DNA from: CAZNFR01 sp964572225
Lineage (GTDB): Bacteria; Bacteroidota; Bacteroidia; Bacteroidales; GCA-2748055
Length of the DNA: 11,002 nt
Direction: 5' to 3'
Assembly (NCBI GenBank): GCA_964572225.1
Contig: CAZNFR010000102.1
Location: forward strand, 1-11,002
Shown here one piece after another: positions 6,290 through 11,002 of this stretch; position 1 is the stretch's first letter, and the number at the start of each line of letters is the position of its first letter. A program made the translations under genes and the position numbers. Below the pieces are notes generated by a model. The model saw only the letters and a list, made by a program, of their open reading frames with translations, had not been told where the DNA came from and made no database searches.

Positions 6290-7225
6290 TTAATTGAAAA
6301 CCAGATAAATATAAATGAAATAAACCACAACCAAAAGCAGTCCTTCGAATCGTGTGATCTTACCTGCCTTGAGGGGGAACAACATAAGTGGAAAGAGCAG
6401 GGCGGAGATCCCCAGCATCCATAGGATATCAAAATCCACCATTACTTCCGAAACTTCAATGGGTTTTACAAGGGCAGTGATGCCAAGAACGCTCAGAATA
6501 TTGAAGATATTGGAGCCGATAATGTTACCCACGGAAATATCCATCTCCTTTTCAAAGGCAGCGATCACCGAGGTTGCCAGTTCAGGCAGACTGGTGCCCA
6601 GAGCAATCAGAGAGATGGAGATAGCCCTTTCGCTAACTCCCATACGGCCTGCAATGATCACAGCATTGTCAACCAGAAGGTCAGCCCCGAAAACCAGTCC
6701 GCCACAGGAAAGGATGATTATAAGGATAGCCAGGGGAAGTTTTAATTTCGGTTTTAAAATTTCTTCCTTGCTTTTTTTTGAGAACCGGCGGGAAGACCAG
6801 AGTGAAAAGAAAACAAAGCCTACAAGCGCAGTGTTGAGGATCAGTCCTTCCAGCCTTCCAAGCTCATTATTCAGGACCAGGACATAAAAAAGCAGGGAGG
6901 TGATCATCATGACCGGCCAATCGATCCGGACGCTGTTTCGTTGAACCGGGATGGGCAGGATCATGGCTGTAAGTCCGAGGATCAGTGCAATATTGGATAT
7001 GTTGGAACCAATTACATTTCCGAGAGAGATCTCCGGATGCCCTTTCATTGCCGCCTGAAAGCTTACAATAAGCTCAGGGGCAGAGGTTCCGAAGGCCACA
7101 ACGGTTACTCCGATCACCAGGGTTGAAAGTCCAAAATACCTTGCCAGTGAAACGCTCCCTTTTACCAGGTACTTACCGCTAAAAATTAACAATATAAAAC
7201 CTGTCAGAGCAAGAAAATATTCCAT
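6290..7225 (-). CDS. Calcium/sodium antiporter (CaCA family, YrbG-like)
   Basis: A 311-residue inner-membrane protein of the Ca2+/cation antiporter superfamily, exchanging Na+ or H+ for Ca2+. It shows the two inverted alpha-repeats that form the ion site. The first has GVTVVAFGTSAPE (39-51) and ISLGNVIGSN (66-75); the second has SLIALGTSLPE (205-215) and ISVGNIIGSN (230-239). Glu 51 and Glu 215 are the expected ion-binding acids. About ten hydrophobic segments are visible, split by a short cytoplasmic-looking basic loop (SSRRFSKKSKEEILKPKLK, about 144-162). Length is normal for the bacterial YrbG type, which lacks the large regulatory loop of eukaryotic NCX. Whether Ca2+ is the true substrate is not proven by sequence. 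The gene follows the TatA gene by 26 bp and precedes the LolD-like gene by 1 bp, so it is in the middle of an operon. Confidence 0.92.
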   Translation of the reverse strand: MEYFLALTGFILLIFSGKYLVKGSVSLARYFGLSTLVIGVTVVAFGTSAPELIVSFQAAMKGHPEISLGNVIGSNISNIALILGLTAMILPIPVQRNSVRIDWPVMMITSLLFYVLVLNNELGRLEGLILNTALVGFVFFSLWSSRRFSKKSKEEILKPKLKLPLAILIIILSCGGLVFGADLLVDNAVIIAGRMGVSERAISISLIALGTSLPELATSVIAAFEKEMDISVGNIIGSNIFNILSVLGITALVKPIEVSEVMVDFDILWMLGISALLFPLMLFPLKAGKITRFEGLLLVVVYFIYIYLVFN

Positions 7226-7251
7226 ACAAAAATGCAGGTTTGTGACAGGAA

Positions 7252-7524
7252 TTAATCGGATTCGATATCCTTCTTAAGTTCCCTAACGATGCTGTTGGTG
7301 TCGGTTTCAATATTTCGTTTGATCTCCCTGAAGTCGTCCGTTACTCCCGAGGAACTATCGTTAATTTCCCGTTTGATATCGTCGGTAGCTTTTCGGAACT
7401 CCCTCATCCCCTTGCCCAGTCCTTTTGCAAATTCCGGAATCCTTTTGGAACCGAACAAAAGAAGGATCACAATAAAAATGATGACAATTTCCTGCCCACT
7501 TATGAAAAGTAATGTCCCAGACAT
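7252..7524 (-). CDS. tatA: Sec-independent protein translocase subunit TatA/TatE type
   Basis: A 90-residue member of the TatA/B/E (MttA/Hcf106) family, which forms the pore-like part of the twin-arginine pathway for exporting folded proteins. The layout is standard: a single N-terminal membrane helix (about 10-24, EIVIIFIVILLLF), the hinge FGSKRIPE (24-31), an amphipathic helix FAKGLGKGMREFRKATDDIK (32-51), and a charged tail to residue 90. The FG-x-KRIPE hinge fits TatA better than TatB. No tatC gene lies in the window. It is the first gene of the minus-strand operon with the antiporter, LolD-like and TIGR02757 genes. A TATATTTG box begins 15 bp upstream of its ATG. Confidence 0.9.
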   Translation of the reverse strand: MSGTLLFISGQEIVIIFIVILLLFGSKRIPEFAKGLGKGMREFRKATDDIKREINDSSSGVTDDFREIKRNIETDTNSIVRELKKDIESD

Positions 7525-7538
7525 ATGTACAATTTTTA

Positions 7539-7546
7539 CAAATATA
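7539..7546 (-). promoter_or_regulatory. Putative Bacteroidota -7 box for the tatA operon
   Basis: Read on the minus strand, the sequence is TATATTTG, an exact match to the Bacteroidota sigma-ABfr -7 element TAnnTTTG. It ends 14 bp before the tatA ATG at 7524, so the transcript would have a very short leader. I see no clear TTTG -33 element at the usual distance, so the call rests on one box. Confidence 0.4.
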
Positions 7547-7550
7547 AACA

Positions 7551-7585
7551 GAATTGGGGATATTTATGTTGTATCCCCGGGATTC
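7551..7585. other. Imperfect inverted repeat upstream of tatA
   Basis: GGGGATA (7556-7562) and TATCCCC (7572-7578) form a perfect 7-bp stem with a 9-nt loop. Outside it, GAAT (7551-7554) and ATTC (7582-7585) can extend the pairing across a small internal loop. It lies between the secDF terminator and the tatA -7 box, in the -33 region of the putative promoter. It could be an operator or simply another GGGGAT-type intergenic motif; the sequence alone does not decide. Confidence 0.4.
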
Positions 7586-7592
7586 TGGGGCC

Positions 7593-7636
7593 AAAAAAAA
7601 GCCATAGGAGACCCTGAGGTCTTATGGCTTTTTTTT
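7593..7636 (-). terminator. Intrinsic terminator of secDF, symmetrical
   Basis: A hairpin begins 14 bp after the secDF stop codon. GCCATA (7601-7606) pairs with TATGGC (7623-7628), and AGACC (7609-7613) pairs with GGTCT (7618-7622) around the loop CTGA, with a two-base GG bulge on one side. The stem is flanked by A8 (7593-7600) and T8 (7629-7636), so on the minus strand the stem is followed by a run of eight U. The same structure reads equally well on the plus strand. Its natural role is to end secDF transcription and isolate it from the tatA operon downstream. Confidence 0.9.
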
Positions 7637-7650
7637 GGGGAAAATTGGTT

Positions 7651-10600
7651 TTACTTCTTTTTCTTACTTTCCTCATCCTTCACCTTTCTGCCCAGGGTAT
7701 CGTATGCAACCGGGGTTGCAATAAAGAGGGAAGAATAAGTTCCTACAACCACACCCACCAAAAGTGCGAAGGTAAATCCGCGGATCACTTCACCCCCAAA
7801 AATAAAGATGGCCAGCAATACAAAGAAGGTACTCAGAGAGGTACTGAACGTACGGCTGATGGTGCTGTTCAGCGCAGAATTCATGGTCTCCTTGTTATCT
7901 CTTTTCCTGTAAAGCAGTCTGAACTCACGAATACGGTCAAAAACCACAACGGTATCGTTAATGGAATACCCCACCACCGTAAGGATTGCTGCAATAAAAG
8001 CCTGGTCAATCTCCATGGAGAAAGGCAACACATCGTGGAACATAGCGAAAAGTCCGAGGACAATGGTCACGTCATGGACCAGTGCGGCCAGGGCTCCAAG
8101 TCCGAACTGCCAGTTCCGGAACCGGATGATAATATAGAAAAAGATGATCAGCAGTGAAAAGAAAATTGCCAGAACCGCATCAACTTTGATGTCATCTGCA
8201 ATGGTAGGTCCTACTTTCTGTGATGATTTAATCCACCGGTCACTGTTGATAAACGTATTGATATCGGCTTCTTCCTCAAGATAAGGTTGAAGACCGTTAA
8301 ACATTTTGGCTTTAATGAGGGAATCCACCTGGGGTGACTCATCAGAAATCATAAACTTGGTAGTAACCCTTACCCTGTTTTTCTGTCCAAAGGTAATAAC
8401 CGTGGGCATCTCACCGAACTCCTCGGTCAGTGTGCTTCTGATTTCCGTGGGGTTCACCTCATCCCTGAACTCCACCACGAAATTACGTCCGCCGGTAAAA
8501 TCCACACCCTGGTTAAGTCCCCTGAAAACAAGTGCGACAGCACCTGCAAGCACAACAAGGGTAGATATAACATAGAAAGTCTTCCTAAGGTCAATAAAAT
8601 TAATATTGAGATTTGAGAAGGCTCCTTCGCTAAGTTTGGTAGAAAAGGTAAGCTTTTTATCCTTTGAAAGCATTCTTTCATAAACCAGACGCGTGATGAA
8701 AATGGCGGAGAAGAGGGAAGTCAGGATACCAATTACCAGGGTAGTCGCAAAACCCTTGATGGGGCCGGTACCGAACAGGTATAGAATAACCCCGGTTAAC
8801 AGGGTAGTGACGTTGGCATCAATAATGGCCGAATAGGCATTCTTGTATCCGTCGGCGACCGCGAGTTTCACTCCCTTGCCTGCTTTAAGTTCTTCGCGGA
8901 TACGCTCGTAGATCAGCACGTTGGCATCAACCGACATACCGATGGTTAGCACAATACCTGCAATACCCGGAAGGGTTAGCACTGCCTGAAGGGAGGCAAG
9001 CACACCCACAAGGAAGAACATATTGGCAACCAGGGCGAGGTCGGCGACCATCCCTGCTCTGCGGCTGTAGTAAAAAAGCATATAGAGCAGGACTACCACA
9101 AAGGCAATAAGAAAGGAATTAAGACCTGCGTTGATGGATGCCTGTCCGAGGGAAGGCCCTATCACCTCACTTGATTCCACCCTTGCTTTTGCATCCATTC
9201 GACCTGACTTCAGGATGGTAGCGAGGTCGGTGGCTTCTGCCTGAGTAAAATTCCCGGAGATGGTGGAAGATCCCCCTTTGATCTCACTGTTCACATTCGG
9301 GGCGGAGACAACAAATCCGTCAAGCACAATGGCCAGGGGTTTGCCCACATTTTCGCGGGTCAGATTCGCCCATCTTTTGGCTCCTTCTGCATTCATGGAG
9401 AAATGCACCTCTGCTTCATTTCCCATTTGGGAGAAGGCCATGTTGGCGTTGGTGATGTATTTTCCGCTCATGGAAGCTCCCCCATCGCGGGTAGCCTGAA
9501 GGGCATGAAGCTCAATAAAGGACTGATTGCCCTCCATGGGTTTATGGTGCCATTTGAGGCGCAGATCGCCCGGGAAAAGTGCCCGAATCTGTGGTCTTTG
9601 GAGATAGTTGTTTACTGTAGCAGTATCTTTAATCTGAGCCACTCCGACAGTAGATCCGGGAACGGGTCTCATTTCATTATCCACGTAGGGAGTGAGAACC
9701 GAAAATAAAGGGTTCTCCCTTTCCATCTGCTGATCGCCCATATCCAGGGCTGTCGTATCTTCATCGTCGAACAGGCCGATCTCACTACCCGTATCCTGGG
9801 TCTCATCTTCAAATAGGGAAATCTCCTCCGAAGCATCCTGAACTTCCTCCTCAGGTTGAAGGGCGGTCTCATTTTCCTGATCATCAGCCTGAGGGGTATC
9901 ACCCAGTATTCCTTCACCTCCATAGAGAATATCGCTGAGCAGATCGTTTGCTTCCTGCAGATTGGCAATAACCTCAGTATTATTATAGGTGGTCCAGAAC
10001 TCTAGATTGGCGGTACCTGTTAACAAACGGGTAACCCTTTCCGGATTGTCAACCCCGGGAAGCTCGATCAGGATCCTTCCCTGGCGCTCAAGGCGTTGAA
10101 TATTTGGCTGGACAACCCCAAAACGGTCAATACGGTTTCGGAGCACATTAAAGGAATTCTCGATGGCAGATTCGGCCTCCAGCTTTAGGAACTCCACCAC
10201 TTCTTCATTGGTGGTATTGAGATCGATGGTTCCTCTGGTTTCGGGGGTCATGAAAAACTGGGCCAGCTGTGCGCCTGGGTTAACCTCCTGGAAGGACTCT
10301 GCGAAAAGATCAACAAAATCGGCCTGACTGTTTTCCTTTTTCCTCTTCGCTTCCGACATGGTGCGGGTGAATACCGGATCGCTCAGGTATCCTGGTGCTG
10401 CGTTGGCTCGGATTACATCCTCAACGGAAATTTCGAGAATCACGTTCATTCCGCCTTTAAGGTCGAGACCCAGATTGATCTCTTTTTCTTTACACTCCCT
10501 GTAAGTATACTTACGCAGCCAGAGGAAATTGTAAACCTCTTCTTCAGCAATGGAATCCAGGTACCTGCGCTCTTTGACAATGTCACCCTGCGCAAACTCC

Positions 10601-10707
10601 TCGGCATCCCTTTCAACCTTTATGGCGAAAAATGTGAAGGAAAGCTGGTACAAACAAACAAGGGCCAGAACTATGGCGAAAAATCGGATGGCTCCTTTAT
10701 TCTGCAT
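7651..10707 (-). CDS. secDF: Protein translocase subunit SecDF (SecD-SecF fusion)
   Basis: A 1018-residue single-chain fusion of SecD and SecF, the membrane complex that uses the proton gradient to pull secreted proteins out of the SecYEG channel on the periplasmic side. The SecD half has TM1 (about 7-26), INLGLDLKGGMNVILE (77-92), the large periplasmic P1 domain, and five further membrane helices (about 530-672) with GMSVDANVLIYERIREE (590-606). The SecF half starts near 705 with GVDFTGG (734-740) and ends with membrane helices 845-998 including SINDTVVVFDRIRE (915-928). By motif alignment the proton-relay residues Asp 594, Asp 918 and Arg 952 are present; the 34-residue spacing of the last two equals that in known SecF. 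An acidic insert (about 270-330) interrupts P1. The C-terminus is lysine-rich. The ATG at 10707 directly precedes the first membrane helix and has an A-rich leader. Confidence 0.96.
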   Translation of the reverse strand: MQNKGAIRFFAIVLALVCLYQLSFTFFAIKVERDAEEFAQGDIVKERRYLDSIAEEEVYNFLWLRKYTYRECKEKEINLGLDLKGGMNVILEISVEDVIRANAAPGYLSDPVFTRTMSEAKRKKENSQADFVDLFAESFQEVNPGAQLAQFFMTPETRGTIDLNTTNEEVVEFLKLEAESAIENSFNVLRNRIDRFGVVQPNIQRLERQGRILIELPGVDNPERVTRLLTGTANLEFWTTYNNTEVIANLQEANDLLSDILYGGEGILGDTPQADDQENETALQPEEEVQDASEEISLFEDETQDTGSEIGLFDDEDTTALDMGDQQMERENPLFSVLTPYVDNEMRPVPGSTVGVAQIKDTATVNNYLQRPQIRALFPGDLRLKWHHKPMEGNQSFIELHALQATRDGGASMSGKYITNANMAFSQMGNEAEVHFSMNAEGAKRWANLTRENVGKPLAIVLDGFVVSAPNVNSEIKGGSSTISGNFTQAEATDLATILKSGRMDAKARVESSEVIGPSLGQASINAGLNSFLIAFVVVLLYMLFYYSRRAGMVADLALVANMFFLVGVLASLQAVLTLPGIAGIVLTIGMSVDANVLIYERIREELKAGKGVKLAVADGYKNAYSAIIDANVTTLLTGVILYLFGTGPIKGFATTLVIGILTSLFSAIFITRLVYERMLSKDKKLTFSTKLSEGAFSNLNINFIDLRKTFYVISTLVVLAGAVALVFRGLNQGVDFTGGRNFVVEFRDEVNPTEIRSTLTEEFGEMPTVITFGQKNRVRVTTKFMISDESPQVDSLIKAKMFNGLQPYLEEEADINTFINSDRWIKSSQKVGPTIADDIKVDAVLAIFFSLLIIFFYIIIRFRNWQFGLGALAALVHDVTIVLGLFAMFHDVLPFSMEIDQAFIAAILTVVGYSINDTVVVFDRIREFRLLYRKRDNKETMNSALNSTISRTFSTSLSTFFVLLAIFIFGGEVIRGFTFALLVGVVVGTYSSLFIATPVAYDTLGRKVKDEESKKKK

Positions 10708-10761
10708 TTTTTTTGTGTTTTATTAGTTTGGATTTTTTCTTTCAGGTCCAAAATTGACGGG

Positions 10762-10769
10762 CAAATATA
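10762..10769 (-). promoter_or_regulatory. Putative -7 box for secDF
   Basis: On the minus strand this reads TATATTTG, matching TAnnTTTG exactly, inside a very AT-rich tract (10762-10783). It would give a leader of roughly 45-50 nt before the ATG at 10707. No good -33 TTTG is seen at the usual distance. Confidence 0.38.
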
Positions 10770-10830
10770 ATATATATTTTTAAGAAATCCCATTGATCCG
10801 GGAAGATGTAAAAATGTGAATGGAGGAGGT

Positions 10831-11002
10831 GTCGGGGATCTGGGGAAGCATCATAGATGCAGGGATTTGGGGATTTATCCCGATCAAATCCTTAAACGGT
10901 TTAACGACTATACCCCTAAATAACTAAACGATTCAACAAATAAACAGAAAACCAGAAGTTAGGTATACTGGGATCGCATAAACCCCTAAACCCCTAAACC
11001 CC
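10831..11002. repeat. G-rich block followed by CCCCTAAA repeats, right edge
   Basis: The spacer upstream of secDF repeats the arrangement seen at 3254-3340. The G-rich part holds TCGGGGAT (10832-10839), GGATCTGGGGA (10836-10846, identical to 3273-3283) and GGGATTTGGGGATTT (10862-10876). It is followed by an A/C-rich tract with one CCCCTAAA (10913-10920) and several TAAAC-like words. A tandem pair of CCCCTAAA (10983-10990, 10991-10998) is cut by the window edge at CCCC. Small inverted repeats are GCATC/GATGC (10848-10860), GGGAT/ATCCC (10870-10881) and TTAAAC/GTTTAA (10892-10904). No protein-like reading frame covers 10770-11002. Function unknown. Confidence 0.75.

Noticed and set aside
6289..6432. 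48-residue N-terminal extension of the LolD-like frame
   Set aside because: It overlaps the end of the CaCA gene, has an unlikely Cys/Trp/Phe-rich composition, and the family normally starts at MIEVQNIVKSF.
6354..6887. 177-residue plus-strand open frame
   Set aside because: It lies wholly antisense to the CaCA antiporter, whose motifs are unambiguous; the translation shows no protein family.
7624..8157. 177-residue plus-strand open frame starting in the terminator
   Set aside because: It is antisense to the conserved SecF end of secDF and rich in His/Gln/Lys without recognisable motifs.
9669..9968. 99-residue minus-strand open frame inside secDF
   Set aside because: It is an alternate frame through the acidic insert of secDF; its Arg/Met-rich translation is a by-product of the acidic codons.

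Overview
The window looks like a core-genome stretch of a member of the Bacteroidota, probably Bacteroidales/Marinilabiliales-like. This placement is inferred from several things: a single-chain SecD-SecF fusion, a TIGR02757 (DUF2400) protein, the style of the cell-surface glycosyltransferases, start codons with A/T-rich leaders and no Shine-Dalgarno, and TAnnTTTG-type -7 boxes before two genes. No RNA gene, insertion sequence, prophage or CRISPR array was seen. Ten protein genes fill almost all of the sequence.

Layout. Bases 1-138 are intergenic and open with a G-rich 10-bp tandem repeat. A saccharopine dehydrogenase-family gene (139-1476, +) runs tail to tail into a minus-strand pair: an unusual GT2-like glycosyltransferase (3176-2196) followed 9 bp later by the tRNA1(Val) A37 methyltransferase trmN6 (2186-1473). 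The two tail-to-tail genes share a CTAG at their stops. A 218-bp divergent spacer (3177-3394) carries G-rich motifs and CCCCTAAA repeats. On its other side a plus-strand pair encodes a WaaE/LgtF-like glycosyltransferase (3395-4150) and a class I SAM-dependent methyltransferase-like protein (4163-4843).

A compact minus-strand operon follows, transcribed from about 7540 down to 4847: a TatA-type translocase subunit, a YrbG-like Na+/Ca2+ (CaCA) antiporter, a LolD-like ABC ATPase and a TIGR02757 protein. The antiporter and ATPase genes are 1 bp apart, and the ATPase and TIGR02757 genes overlap by ATGA. Upstream of this operon a strong symmetrical hairpin terminator (7593-7636) ends the large secDF gene (10707-7651, -). 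secDF has its own -7 box near 10762-10769. The last 295 bases are intergenic and hold a second copy of the G-rich plus CCCCTAAA arrangement.

Functionally the window groups envelope and export functions (SecDF, TatA, LolD-like ATPase, cation antiporter, two glycosyltransferases and a methyltransferase) with one tRNA modification enzyme and one amino-acid enzyme. I did not find a convincing new multi-gene system. The most unusual structure is non-coding: related G-rich and telomere-like C-rich repeats in three separate intergenic spacers. Among the proteins, the acidic insert in SecDF and the uncharacterised TIGR02757 protein deserve a second look.
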